Positions 1-7,672 of a stretch of DNA of 55,758 bases are shown here, piece by piece. Under the pieces are notes generated by a model that made no database searches, had not been told where the DNA came from, and saw only the letters and a list, made by a program, of their open reading frames with translations. The DNA comes from Natrinema thermotolerans DSM 11552 (GTDB taxonomy: Archaea; Halobacteriota; Halobacteria; Halobacteriales; Natrialbaceae). The stretch covers positions 103,797-159,554 of the forward strand of contig AOIR01000058.1 in assembly GCA_000337115.1 (NCBI GenBank). Direction: 5' to 3'. The translations under genes and the position numbers were made by a program. Within the stretch, counting starts at the first letter, position 1. Every line of letters starts with the position of its first letter.

Positions 1-7
1 CCATCAG

Positions 8-26
8 AGATGTGTATAAGAGACAG
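8..26. other. Tn5/Nextera mosaic-end adapter sequence
   Basis: The bases read AGATGTGTATAAGAGACAG, the 19-base hyperactive Tn5 mosaic end used in Nextera libraries. It is a library adapter and not genomic sequence. Genuine sequence begins at about base 27. Translating through it adds a false tail (PVSYTHL) to the gene that runs off this end. Confidence 0.97.
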
Positions 27-885
27 GAACTGCGATCGAGGTGATGACGCCGGCGAAGACGCCGGCGACGAGCGTCGGGAGCGCGGGGAAGCCATAGAGC
101 GCGAGCCCGAAGGTGACCACGAGCGGCAGGAAGACGAGGACCGAGAGGTCGTACGCGCCCGCGATCGCGGTCTGGATCTCGACGACGCGGTCGGTCGGGA
201 TCTCGCCGGCGGCCTGGAGTCCGAGAACGGCGAACCCGGCCACGGAGAGGCCAAAGGCGACGGCCGTTCCCGTTCGCATGCGACGGATGTGGTCGTACAG
301 CGGCGTGTTCGTCACGCCGGCCGCGAGGTTGGTCGTATCGGAGAGCGGGGACTGCTTGTCGCCGGCGTAGGCACCCGAGATGACCGCGCCGACGGTCATC
401 GGTGCGGGGACGCCCAGCCCCGCGCCGATTCCCACGAACGCGACCCCGAGCGTCCCGACCGTGGTCCACGAGGAGCCGATCGAGAACGCCACGACGGCCG
501 CCAATATCGCCGCGACAGGCAGGAAGACCGATGGCGTGAGCAGTTCGAGGCCGTAGTACATCATCGCCGGGATCGTTCCCGCCTCGACCCAGGTGGCGAT
601 CAGCGCGTAGATGGTAAAGATGATCAAAAGCGCCTGGATCCCCATCAGGAGGCCGTTTGCGACGCCGTCGGAGAGTTCGGGCCAGTCGTAGCCGAGATAG
701 ATGCCGAACGCGCCGACGAAGACGATACTCCACAGCAGCGGGACGTGCGGATCGAGCCCGAGGACGGCCGATCCGACCCCGAGGAAGGCGACGACTGCGA
801 AGACCGGAACGAGCGCGAGCGCGAACGACGGCCGCCGTTCGGGCGCGATGTCGTCGATCGTCGTCGGTGTGAAGTCGAATGTCAT
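27..885 (-). CDS. nhaC: NhaC-family Na+/H+ antiporter, 3' end cut by contig edge
   Basis: Integral membrane antiporter that would exchange cytoplasmic Na+ for external H+. About 286 genuine residues remain, all from the N-terminal part. They contain many hydrophobic helices and the segment GAVISGAYAGDKQSPLSDT, which strongly resembles the conserved NhaC core motif. Full-length members are around 450-500 residues, so a large C-terminal part is missing. The last apparent residues before the edge come from adapter sequence. A TATA-like box about 26 bases upstream of the ATG suggests leaderless transcription. Malate/lactate-type NhaC antiporters cannot be excluded from sequence alone. Confidence 0.85.
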
Positions 886-907
886 CGGCCGAGTTATGCA
901 TTTGGGG

Positions 908-915
908 CATAAAAG
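908..915 (-). promoter_or_regulatory. TATA-like box of nhaC
   Basis: On the minus strand the sequence reads CTTTTATG, centred about 26 bases before the ATG at 885. This is the spacing expected for a leaderless haloarchaeal transcript. It lies in an AT-rich patch in otherwise GC-rich DNA. Confidence 0.5.
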
Positions 916-1101
916 CTGAACGATTCATTACTACAGAGCATGCACAATGCTACCAGCGACCACATTCAGCAGCTGCTATAAGTCACGTTCACAGTTATTT
1001 TCGGGACGGCAGATCGAACGATGGGATCGCGTGCGCTCGCTCACATCGATACGAGAACCGCCCCGTGACGATCGCCGGTCGAGAACCGCGCTGTTCGGCG
1101 C

Positions 1102-2403
1102 TCAGGTTCGACTGGAGAAGGCGCTCAGGTTCGCCTGCAGTCCTGCCGCGAGTTCGGACTTGCGGCGCAGTCGGGCGAGCGACACCGGCAACTGCGTCGC
1201 GACCTCCGAGACCGCGTCGTGGAAGGTTTCGGCCTCGCCGTACTGGCCCTCGAAGGCGTTGCGGACGCTCTCGCGGACCTGCCAGACGCCGACGGGAGCC
1301 CAGTAGTCGTCGCTTACCTCCCGCAGGACGAGACACTTCGCCTGCCGGCCGATCGACTCGAGGTACTCCAACACGCCCAGTCGGGCCGCGTAGTAGGCAC
1401 CGGCGGTCTCCTCGACGTAGCTCGAGCGGCCCTCGTACCCCTCCGAGGCGCTGGCCATCCAGAGGTCGTCTTCGGGGTTTGGGTTCCAGATGCTGCCCGG
1501 CGCTTTCATCTCGACGAGTTCGAACTCCCAGTTACCGGGCGCGAGGACGATCCAGTAGCGGTTACCGACGTATTCGTTGGCCCAGACCTGCACCTCGTCG
1601 ATGCTGGGCGCGTTGCGGATGCGCCCGCGGAGGAACTTCCCGACGGTGTCGTCGACGGCCGTGATCGACCACCGCGTCGGGACGAGTCGGCGCTGTTTCG
1701 TCTGCCCGAGCGCGCCCGCCGAGAGGATCGAGTTGATCTCGTAGACGTCGAACCCCCGGCGATAGAGGTAGGTCATCGCGCCCTCGGCCTGCCAGTCGTC
1801 GTCCTCTAAGGTCTTCTTGACCGGCCGCGGAACGTGGGGGTTCTCGGTGAGGTCCGCGTTCCGGGCGTTGGCTCGGGGACCGCGCGGCGTCGCCACGTCC
1901 GTTCCCGCGTCCAGTCCGAGGTCGGGCGTGTCGTCCAGTCCGATCTCTAAGTCGACCGGACGATCGGCGATGGCGACCTCGCGCTGGACGCCGACGAAGC
2001 CGTCCCACGTGTCGTGGACCGAGGGGGTCAGCCGGCTCGCGATCGACGGCGAGTCGACGTTGGCCCGCTTGTTGGAGTTCAGGAGGCCGGTCCGGCGCTG
2101 GAGGACGTCATCGATCGCGTACCCCTGTCGGTACCAGTCGCCGTCGGTGACGTACTCCTCGGCGTCGCCCTCGTTGCCGACCGGCGAGAGCAGCCCAACG
2201 GGGATATTGGGGTAGTTCGACCGCCCGACGAAGATCGAGGGCGCGGTCGACCCGACGAGCGTGTCGCCACTCAGCGCGTCGTCGAACTGCCGTTCGAACT
2301 CCTCCAAGTGGTCCGTGATCGCGTAGGATTTCTCCTTCGCGAGGCGGCGACGCTCGGCCTCCTCGTCGGGCTCTAACTCCTCGATGTAGTCGTCGAGGCG
2401 CAT
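1102..2403 (-). CDS. nreA: Nre-family DNA repair protein (NreA-like)
   Basis: A 433-residue archaeal Nre protein, a family implicated in DNA damage repair together with PCNA and characterised in Haloferax volcanii. Family-typical stretches are seen near residues 48-75 (STAPSIFVGRSNYPNIPVG) and in the C-terminal half (YVGNRYWIVLAPGNWEFEL). The extreme C-terminus carries QANLSAF at residues 423-429. This fits the start of a PCNA-interacting PIP box (Q, then a hydrophobic residue three on, then an aromatic), although the second aromatic is replaced by serine. No cysteine cluster is present at the N-terminus, unlike some Nre proteins of other archaea. It is transcribed divergently from the zinc-finger/aEF1-beta pair. 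Confidence 0.85.
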   Translation of the reverse strand: MRLDDYIEELEPDEEAERRRLAKEKSYAITDHLEEFERQFDDALSGDTLVGSTAPSIFVGRSNYPNIPVGLLSPVGNEGDAEEYVTDGDWYRQGYAIDDVLQRRTGLLNSNKRANVDSPSIASRLTPSVHDTWDGFVGVQREVAIADRPVDLEIGLDDTPDLGLDAGTDVATPRGPRANARNADLTENPHVPRPVKKTLEDDDWQAEGAMTYLYRRGFDVYEINSILSAGALGQTKQRRLVPTRWSITAVDDTVGKFLRGRIRNAPSIDEVQVWANEYVGNRYWIVLAPGNWEFELVEMKAPGSIWNPNPEDDLWMASASEGYEGRSSYVEETAGAYYAARLGVLEYLESIGRQAKCLVLREVSDDYWAPVGVWQVRESVRNAFEGQYGEAETFHDAVSEVATQLPVSLARLRRKSELAAGLQANLSAFSSRT

Positions 2404-2709
2404 TCAGTCGACGTAGGGCCGGCACCGGTTTGAATGTTCGTCGTTCGGGCCGGCGGTCGGCACGCTTTCGATGACGTGTCCGAACAGAATGTCAGAGGCA
2501 GAGGTTCGGTCGGGCGTCGAGTAACCGAACCTCATCCCAACCATCACACGGGGACATAAAATAGCCGCCAGCGTATTTTCAGGATCGGAAAACGCTACGG
2601 CGGGGTCGGACGCCGTTCCGAACCGATTTGTGGGACATGGTATCGCTTGCCAGTCAACGAGGAACGTGGAAAGACAACCGTTAAAAACGGCGGGCGGGAA
2701 AGGATGGAT
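2404..2709. other. Divergent intergenic promoter region
   Basis: About 306 bases separate nreA (minus) from the zinc-finger gene (plus). I see no convincing gene. An AT-rich island (ATAAAATA at 2556-2563) lies in the middle, and a clear TATA-like box serves the rightward operon. A long minus-strand reading frame through here has atypical composition and overlaps conserved genes, so I treat it as spurious. Confidence 0.5.
2681..2687 (+). promoter_or_regulatory. TATA-like box of the zinc-finger/aEF1-beta operon
   Basis: TTAAAAA is centred about 26 bases before the ATG at 2710. A transcript starting here would begin at or next to that ATG. This favours 2710 as the start over the alternative ATG six bases upstream (2704). 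Confidence 0.55.
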
Positions 2710-2889
2710 ATGAGTACGACCGACGACCGAGAGACGCGTTCCTGCGTCTCCTGTGGGCTCAACATCGCGGGCACGAACGCCGCCGCGTTCAAATGCCCCG
2801 ACTGCGGCGAGCAGATCTACCGCTGTGCCAAGTGTCGCAAGCAGAGCAACCTCTACGAGTGCCCCGACTGCGGGTTCATGGGTCCGTAA
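2710..2889 (+). CDS. Small double zinc-ribbon protein (HVO_2753 type)
   Basis: A 59-residue protein with four CxxC knuckles (CVSC, CPDC, CAKC, CPDC), enough to bind two zinc ions. It matches the haloarchaeal HVO_2753 family of small zinc-finger proteins, for which H. volcanii work reported roles in swarming and biofilm formation; the molecular target is unknown. It lies two bases upstream of the aEF1-beta gene, so the two are almost certainly cotranscribed. This pairing suggests a link to translation. The start at 2710 was chosen from the TATA spacing. Confidence 0.88.
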   Translation: MSTTDDRETRSCVSCGLNIAGTNAAAFKCPDCGEQIYRCAKCRKQSNLYECPDCGFMGP

Positions 2890-2891
2890 CA

Positions 2892-3158
2892 ATGGGTAAG
2901 GTAGCCGCCAAAATCAAGGTCATGCCGGACAGCCCCGAAATCGACCTCGACGCGCTCCAGGAGCGCCTCGAGAGCGCCCTCCCCGAGGGTGCGAAGATCA
3001 ACGGCGTCGAACGCGACGACGTCGCGTTCGGGCTCGTCGCGCTCTACCCCACCGTGATCGTCCCTGACGGTTCGGGCGGCACGGAGACCGTCGAGGAGAA
3101 CTTCGGCGACGTCGACGGCGTCGAGAGCGTCGAAGTCGAGAACGTCGGCCGGATATAA
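2892..3158 (+). CDS. ef1B: Archaeal elongation factor 1-beta
   Basis: An 88-residue aEF1-beta, the guanine nucleotide exchange factor that recycles elongation factor 1A (GDP to GTP) during translation. The N-terminal [19 protein letters not shown] and the C-terminal half with [14 protein letters not shown] are characteristic. The length matches the archaeal family, which corresponds to the C-terminal exchange domain of the eukaryotic protein. The start codon is two bases after the stop of the zinc-finger gene. A T-rich tract after the stop probably ends the transcript. Confidence 0.93.
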   Translation: MGKVAAKIKVMPDSPEIDLDALQERLESALPEGAKINGVERDDVAFGLVALYPTVIVPDGSGGTETVEENFGDVDGVESVEVENVGRI

Positions 3159-3170
3159 CCGGTCACTGGC

Positions 3171-3190
3171 CGATTTTCGGCTGTTTTTGT
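3171..3190 (+). terminator. T-rich terminator after aEF1-beta
   Basis: Two T tracts (TTTT at 3174-3177 and TTTTT at 3184-3188) follow the stop codon at 3158 within 30 bases. Oligo-T on the non-template strand is the usual archaeal intrinsic termination signal. Confidence 0.45.
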
Positions 3191-3320
3191 CAGTCGCGAG
3201 CCACGGCACTGTCGATTTCTCCGTCCGAGACGGGGGCCGGCAACGCTCGAGCCGACGCCGGCGAAAACGGTGTGAAAACGGACGACAGCGGAGCAGCGGC
3301 AGTGCCGGGTTCGACCGCTC

Positions 3321-3755
3321 TTACTGCTCCTGCTCGCGGTTCGCACCGAGATCGGCCTCCGAGACGATCTCCGCGCCGATCGGCGAGAGGTCGACGGTCA
3401 CGTCCTCGGTGACGGCCTTGCTGATCTCGTCTAGGTTCCCCGCGAGGACGGTCAACACGTCGTCGGGGTTCGCATAGAGCAGCATGTTCCCGTCCTGGCC
3501 CTCCGCGACGAGTTGCGTGTCGTTCAATACGACCTGATCGTTCTGGATCGTCGCCGAAACGACCGGCAGCGCCGCTGGTTTGCCCGGTTCGTCGTCTTTG
3601 ACCCTGCGGATGTGGACTTCGTCGAGGTCGATGACCTCCTTGTGTTTCTTGATCTGTTCGGCGCAGTTTACCATATCGTTGAGCAGGGCCGTCCGCTTCT
3701 CGTTGCCGTGATCGCCGTCGAGACAGTGCTGGCAGACGCGGAGTTCGAGTCGCAT
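3321..3755 (-). CDS. Conserved-looking haloarchaeal protein of unknown function
   Basis: A 144-residue acidic soluble protein whose family I do not recognise. Its start, MRLELRVCQHCLDGDHGN, contains a CxxC pair followed by a histidine, which could be half of a metal site. There are no membrane segments. The codon use and acidity match neighbouring genes, and the frame is clean, so I take it as real. It is convergent with aEF1-beta and lies about 90 bases downstream of the MBL gene's stop, in the same orientation. No operon partner gives a clue to its job. Confidence 0.6.
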   Translation of the reverse strand: MRLELRVCQHCLDGDHGNEKRTALLNDMVNCAEQIKKHKEVIDLDEVHIRRVKDDEPGKPAALPVVSATIQNDQVVLNDTQLVAEGQDGNMLLYANPDDVLTVLAGNLDEISKAVTEDVTVDLSPIGAEIVSEADLGANREQEQ

Positions 3756-3847
3756 TGGGCGTCCCTACGCGACCGACACCGATGAGAATTCCGCTTCGGT
3801 CCCTCGAGCCCCGTGTAACGACCCGATTCGGGTCCGACGCGGTCGCC

Positions 3848-4534
3848 TTACGCTCGCAACTCCTCGTGGATCTCCCGAATCCGCTCGGTCCCCCGATCCA
3901 CGTAACCGCCGTGAAAGCACACCACGTGGTCGATCTCGCGATCGGCCAGCTGCCCGACCGATTCGGTCGCCTGCTCCATCTCCGGCGTGAAGTGGGGTTT
4001 TGGCCCGGATAGCGGCTCGTCACCGTCCGCGACGAGCGCGTCGCCGGCGATCAGCAAGTTCCCCTCGGGGAGGTACAGCGAGACGTGGCCGGGGGCGTGG
4101 CCCGGTGTCGCCACGACCTCCATCGGCCCGGCCAGCGTCGGGAACCGAACGCCATCTGCTAGTTCGATGTCGACATCGGCCGGCGGATACCGGTCGCCGT
4201 CGCCCTTGATCGGTTCGCGCTCGCCGCACACGTACGGCGCTTCCGCCCGATGGGTCGCGACGACCGCATCGACGTCTTCGAGCAAGGCCGCGAGGCCGCC
4301 GGCATGATCGCCGTCGTGGTGCGTAACCAGAATCAGCCAGACGTCCGTCAGTTCGTAGCCGAGCGACCGCAGGTGCGTTCGAATCCCCTCGCGGGCCCCC
4401 TCCGGGCCGGCGTCGATCAGGATCGGACCGCGCTCGGTCTCGACGAGCGTCGGCGTGATGGTTATCTCCCGACCGCCGTACTCCACCGTCAGCGGCAGCA
4501 CGTGGACGCCCGCGTCGCGTTCATCAGTCGCCAT
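3848..4534 (-). CDS. MBL-fold metal-dependent hydrolase
   Basis: A 228-residue metallo-beta-lactamase fold protein. The metal-binding signature THHDGDHAGG (HxHxDH class with the first His shifted by sequence) and later ATPGHAPGHVSLY and AGDALV blocks are clear. It belongs to the broad hydrolase group that includes glyoxalase II-like and lactonase enzymes; the substrate cannot be inferred. An in-frame ATG eight codons upstream (4558) is possible. I prefer 4534 because the extra residues look non-conserved. It is divergent from the terpene-synthase-like gene across a 120-base AT-rich spacer. Confidence 0.78.
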   Translation of the reverse strand: MATDERDAGVHVLPLTVEYGGREITITPTLVETERGPILIDAGPEGAREGIRTHLRSLGYELTDVWLILVTHHDGDHAGGLAALLEDVDAVVATHRAEAPYVCGEREPIKGDGDRYPPADVDIELADGVRFPTLAGPMEVVATPGHAPGHVSLYLPEGNLLIAGDALVADGDEPLSGPKPHFTPEMEQATESVGQLADREIDHVVCFHGGYVDRGTERIREIHEELRA

Positions 4535-4600
4535 GCTCGAGTCGTCGACGGCGACCACGAAAGGGCTGTTCGTCTCTCTCCACTCGGTGCAGTAAATTCT

Positions 4601-4630
4601 AATTAGTAATAATTAGCAATAAAATATTTC
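4601..4630 (+). promoter_or_regulatory. AT-rich promoter with tandem 10-base repeats
   Basis: Two near-identical 10-mers lie head to tail: TAATTAGTAA at 4601 and TAATTAGCAA at 4611. A TATA-like TAAAATATTT follows at 4621-4630. The TATA centre is about 29 bases before the ATG at 4655. The exact one-turn spacing puts both repeats on the same DNA face, directly upstream of where TFB and TBP bind, as expected for a regulator site. The AT content contrasts sharply with the surroundings. Confidence 0.55.
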
Positions 4631-4654
4631 AGACCAGAGAGACGAGTATCGACG

Positions 4655-5656
4655 ATGTCACGAGAGACGATGGCGTCCGCTCTCGAGGTCGAGTCGGATC
4701 CGTTCGCTGACGCGCTTGAACACACCCTTTCACCGGGCGTTCGGCCGTGGGCCGACGCCTACGACGAGCGGATCGGCGACCGTGACCGGTCGACGTGGTT
4801 GTGGTTCGACGCGGTCGAACCGGCGTTCCGACTGTCCTGTGTCGACGACGGGGCCGGACAGCGCGTCCACGATGCGAAGGTCCTCGCGACGATGTTCATC
4901 ACGGTCATCGACGACGTCGCCGAACGCCACGGCGACCGCGCGACCCTCGAGGAACTCCGCCTCGTGCCGTTCGACGCCCGGGCTGCCGACCCGACGCGAG
5001 CGGATGTCGACGGCGACTACGTCCGGTTCCAGCGGGAGCTCTGGGACGCGCTCTGCAAGCAGTTTCGGGCGGGCCCGCGCGCCGCCGAGTTCGAGGCCCT
5101 GTTTCGGTTCGACGTTCGACAGGCGCTCCAGTCGGTCGACTACTCGGCGCTGCTGGCCCGCCAGCCCGGCCTCGCCAGCGAGCGCGAACTCCTGACCTAC
5201 GACGTCTACAACATGATGCTCTTTCCGTTCGCCGATATCGACATCGCGAACGCGAGCGCGTTCGATCCGCGCGATCTCTCGACGCTCCGGACCGTCGTCG
5301 CTCACGGCCAGCGAATGGCACGGATCGGTAACTGGCTCGCTACCTGGGAGCGGGAACTCGCCGAAGGAGATTACAGTTCCGGCGTCACCGTCCGGGCTCT
5401 CGAGTCCGGACTCGTCTCACCCGCGGAGCTTCGGGCGCTCCGGAACGAGCCGACCGACGCGGCCGTCGCGGACGTGATCGAGCGGATCCGCGAGTCCGGT
5501 ATCGAGACCGCCTTCGTCGAACAGTGGGACCGCGAGTTCGAGACCGCGCTCGACGCCTGCGGTGACGGCGAATCGTTCGACGTACGCGCCTACCTCGAGG
5601 GGTTCGAGCCGATCTTCCGCTCGCAACTCGCCCGGCGGGCCCGGTCCGGGGAGTAG
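4655..5656 (+). CDS. Class I terpene-synthase-like protein
   Basis: A 333-residue, probably all-helical protein that fits the class I terpenoid synthase fold. Two metal-binding signatures are visible at the right separation. One is an aspartate-rich motif D86-D87-V-A-E90 within FITVIDDVAE. The other is an NSE-type triad N226, T230, E234 within IGNWLATWERELAEGD (NxxxTxxxE). In this family these bind three Mg2+ ions and the diphosphate of a prenyl substrate. R177, about 49 residues before the NSE asparagine, is a candidate pyrophosphate sensor. No C-terminal RY pair is obvious. Substrate and product cannot be predicted. It stands alone, convergent with cystathionine gamma-synthase (4-base gap). 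A non-cyclising diphosphatase of the same fold is the main alternative. Confidence 0.7.
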   Translation: MSRETMASALEVESDPFADALEHTLSPGVRPWADAYDERIGDRDRSTWLWFDAVEPAFRLSCVDDGAGQRVHDAKVLATMFITVIDDVAERHGDRATLEELRLVPFDARAADPTRADVDGDYVRFQRELWDALCKQFRAGPRAAEFEALFRFDVRQALQSVDYSALLARQPGLASERELLTYDVYNMMLFPFADIDIANASAFDPRDLSTLRTVVAHGQRMARIGNWLATWERELAEGDYSSGVTVRALESGLVSPAELRALRNEPTDAAVADVIERIRESGIETAFVEQWDREFETALDACGDGESFDVRAYLEGFEPIFRSQLARRARSGE

Positions 5657-5660
5657 ATAC

Positions 5661-6827
5661 TCAAGCGAGTGCGGCGTCGATCGCCTGCTCGAGGTCGGCG
5701 ATCAGGTCGTCGACGTGTTCGATTCCTACGGAGACGCGGATCAGGCTGTCCGAGAGGCCGGCCGCGAGCCGTTCCTCCCGCGGAATGGCGGCGTGGGTCA
5801 TCGGCGCTGGCTGTTCGATCAGGCTCTCGACGCCGCCGAGACTCTCCGCGAGCGTGAAGATCTCGGTGTTCGAGACGACCTCGCTCGCTTGCTCGAGACT
5901 CGCGTCGAGTTCGAAGCTCAGCATGCCGCCGAAGTCGTCCATCTGCTCGGCGGCGATCTCGTGGCCGGGGTGGGACTCGAGGCCGGGATAGTAGACCCGC
6001 TCGACGTCGGGGTGGTCGGCGAGCCACTCGGCGATCGCGCGGGCGTTTTCGCAGTGCCGATCCATCCGGACGGGCAGGGTCTTGGTGCCCCGGAGGACGA
6101 GGAAGGACTCGAAGGGGCCAGGCGTCGCGCCGACGGAGTTCTGGTAGAAGCCGAGTCGCTCGTCGAGTGCCTCGTCGTTGGTCAGGAGGGCGCCGCCGAC
6201 GACGTCGGAGTGGCCGCCGAGGTACTTCGTCAGGGAGTGGGAGACGATGTCGGCACCGAGATCGAGGGGCCGCTGGAGGTACGGCGTCGCGAACGTGTTG
6301 TCGATCGCACACAGCGCGTCGTGATCGTGGGCGATCTCGGCCGCCCCCTCGATGTCGACGATCGACATGAGCGGGTTCGTCGGCGTCTCGAGCCAGAGCA
6401 GTGCCGTCTCCTCTCGGAACGCCGCCTCGATCTCGTCGAGGTCGGTCATATCGACGAAGGAAAACTCGAGGTCGTAGTCCTCGTAGACCTGCGTGAAGAT
6501 GCGGTGGGTCCCGCCGTAGACGTCGTTGCCGGTGACGACGTGGTCGCCGGCCTCGAGCAGGTTCAGGACGGTGTTGATCGCGGCCATCCCGCTGGCGAAG
6601 GCCCGGCCGTACTCGGCGTTCTCGAGGCTCGCGAGGTTTTCCTCGAGATCGGTACGCGTGGGGTTCCCGGTACGGGAGTACTCGTAGCCGCGGTGGTCTC
6701 CCGGGGCGTCCTGCTTGTACGTGGAGTTCGCGTGAATCGGCGACATCAGTGCGCCCGTCTCGGGATCGGGCTCCTGACCGGCGTGGATGGATCTAGTCTC
6801 GATCCGACTGTCGTGGTCGTCGTCCAT
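5661..6827 (-). CDS. metB: Cystathionine gamma-synthase / gamma-lyase type PLP enzyme
   Basis: A 388-residue enzyme of the Cys/Met-metabolism PLP family (fold type I). It forms or cleaves cystathionine in transsulfuration, or acts as an O-acyl-homoserine sulfhydrylase. The N-terminal TRSIHAGQEPDPETGA, the cofactor-binding YSRTGNPTR and ASGMAA blocks, and the Schiff-base lysine K201 in SHSLTKYLGGHSD are all intact. Synthase, lyase and sulfhydrylase are hard to separate by sequence. I chose the ATG at 6827 because upstream in-frame residues are arginine-rich and unlike the family, and a TATA-like CATAAC lies about 33 bases before it. The two MetE genes at 14.4-16.5 kb belong to the same pathway. 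Confidence 0.88.
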   Translation of the reverse strand: MDDDHDSRIETRSIHAGQEPDPETGALMSPIHANSTYKQDAPGDHRGYEYSRTGNPTRTDLEENLASLENAEYGRAFASGMAAINTVLNLLEAGDHVVTGNDVYGGTHRIFTQVYEDYDLEFSFVDMTDLDEIEAAFREETALLWLETPTNPLMSIVDIEGAAEIAHDHDALCAIDNTFATPYLQRPLDLGADIVSHSLTKYLGGHSDVVGGALLTNDEALDERLGFYQNSVGATPGPFESFLVLRGTKTLPVRMDRHCENARAIAEWLADHPDVERVYYPGLESHPGHEIAAEQMDDFGGMLSFELDASLEQASEVVSNTEIFTLAESLGGVESLIEQPAPMTHAAIPREERLAAGLSDSLIRVSVGIEHVDDLIADLEQAIDAALA

Positions 6828-6959
6828 ACTCCTACGAGTGCCCCGCGGTCGGATCACTGTTATGGACGCCGTTGCTCGCAGTCGGTTGCAGAAGCGAGGT
6901 CGCTTGTCCGCTCGCGGCTGCTCGAGGCGGTGACGCCCCACAGAACCAACGCTACCGGC

Positions 6960-7556
6960 TTACTGGTTTTGCTCCTGTTCGCGTCGTCCCACGAACGTCT
7001 GGTATTTGAGATCGTCGTCACGCAGTTCCTCGAGGATACGCTCGACGAGGATCTCGTCGGGATCGTGCAGCCCCGAGACGCGCTCGGACAGTTCCTCGAA
7101 GCTCTCGAAGGGCTTTCGCTTTCGCTCGTCCAAGATGCCGTTGCGGAGTTTCTTCCCGATCCCCGGCAGTAGGTTCAGCTGGTGGAGCCGCAGCGTGATC
7201 GGCTGGGCGTCGTTGTAGAAGTCGACGAACCGCTGTTCGTTCTCCTCGACCAGATCCTGGACGACGTACTCGAGTTCCGACTGCGCGCCCGAGGAGAGGT
7301 CCTCGTACTCGACGCGGTGACACTCGGTGACGATGTCGCGCTCGGCGGCCGGTTCGACGACGACCTCGCTGCCGATCGTGAGTCGTTCGTCCTCGTCGAA
7401 GGCGACCTGATAGAGCTGAAAGTCCTCGATTCCGACGGCGTACCCTGCCGGAGACTTGGCGTACTGCGGTCGGCCGTCGTCCGACAGCCCGTGTGCGAGG
7501 TAGTCCAACACGACCGCCCGACGAACGTCCATCTCATCGCGATCAGCTTCGCTCAT
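6960..7556 (-). CDS. DUF655 family protein with helix-hairpin-helix motif
   Basis: A 198-residue archaeal DUF655 protein, presumed to bind nucleic acid. An OB-like N-terminal part is followed by a helix-hairpin-helix segment (LLPGIGKKLRNGIL, residues 129-142). In many archaea this gene lies next to rpoF and ksgA, which suggests a role in ribosome biogenesis or RNA metabolism. Here it is separated from rpoF by a permease gene but keeps the same orientation. A TATA-like box about 27 bases upstream gives it its own leaderless promoter. Confidence 0.85.
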   Translation of the reverse strand: MSEADRDEMDVRRAVVLDYLAHGLSDDGRPQYAKSPAGYAVGIEDFQLYQVAFDEDERLTIGSEVVVEPAAERDIVTECHRVEYEDLSSGAQSELEYVVQDLVEENEQRFVDFYNDAQPITLRLHQLNLLPGIGKKLRNGILDERKRKPFESFEELSERVSGLHDPDEILVERILEELRDDDLKYQTFVGRREQEQNQ

Positions 7557-7581
7557 TGGTTTACGGTACGGCGAGGTCGTA

Positions 7582-7588
7582 CTTAAAG
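7582..7588 (-). promoter_or_regulatory. TATA-like box of the DUF655 gene
   Basis: CTTTAAG on the minus strand is centred about 29 bases before the ATG at 7556. It indicates that the gene is transcribed independently of the upstream permease and rpoF. Confidence 0.5.
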
Positions 7589-7672
7589 AGTCGGCCCACT
7601 TTCACGACGTTGCTCGGGGGAACGGAAGGCGCGTGACGTCGCGGTCGGGGTCGCGGTGCGACGCCGTCGCGG

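Noticed and set aside
2404-2892. 162-codon minus-strand frame through the zinc-finger gene promoter
   Set aside because: Overlaps the conserved zinc-finger gene and its promoter; it has no acidity or motif expected of a haloarchaeal protein.
5562-7172. Long plus-strand open reading frame opposite cystathionine gamma-synthase
   Set aside because: It is antisense to a clear PLP enzyme, is rich in Val/Arg/Gly/Asp shadow composition, and has no recognisable motif. Long antisense frames are expected in GC-rich haloarchaeal DNA.
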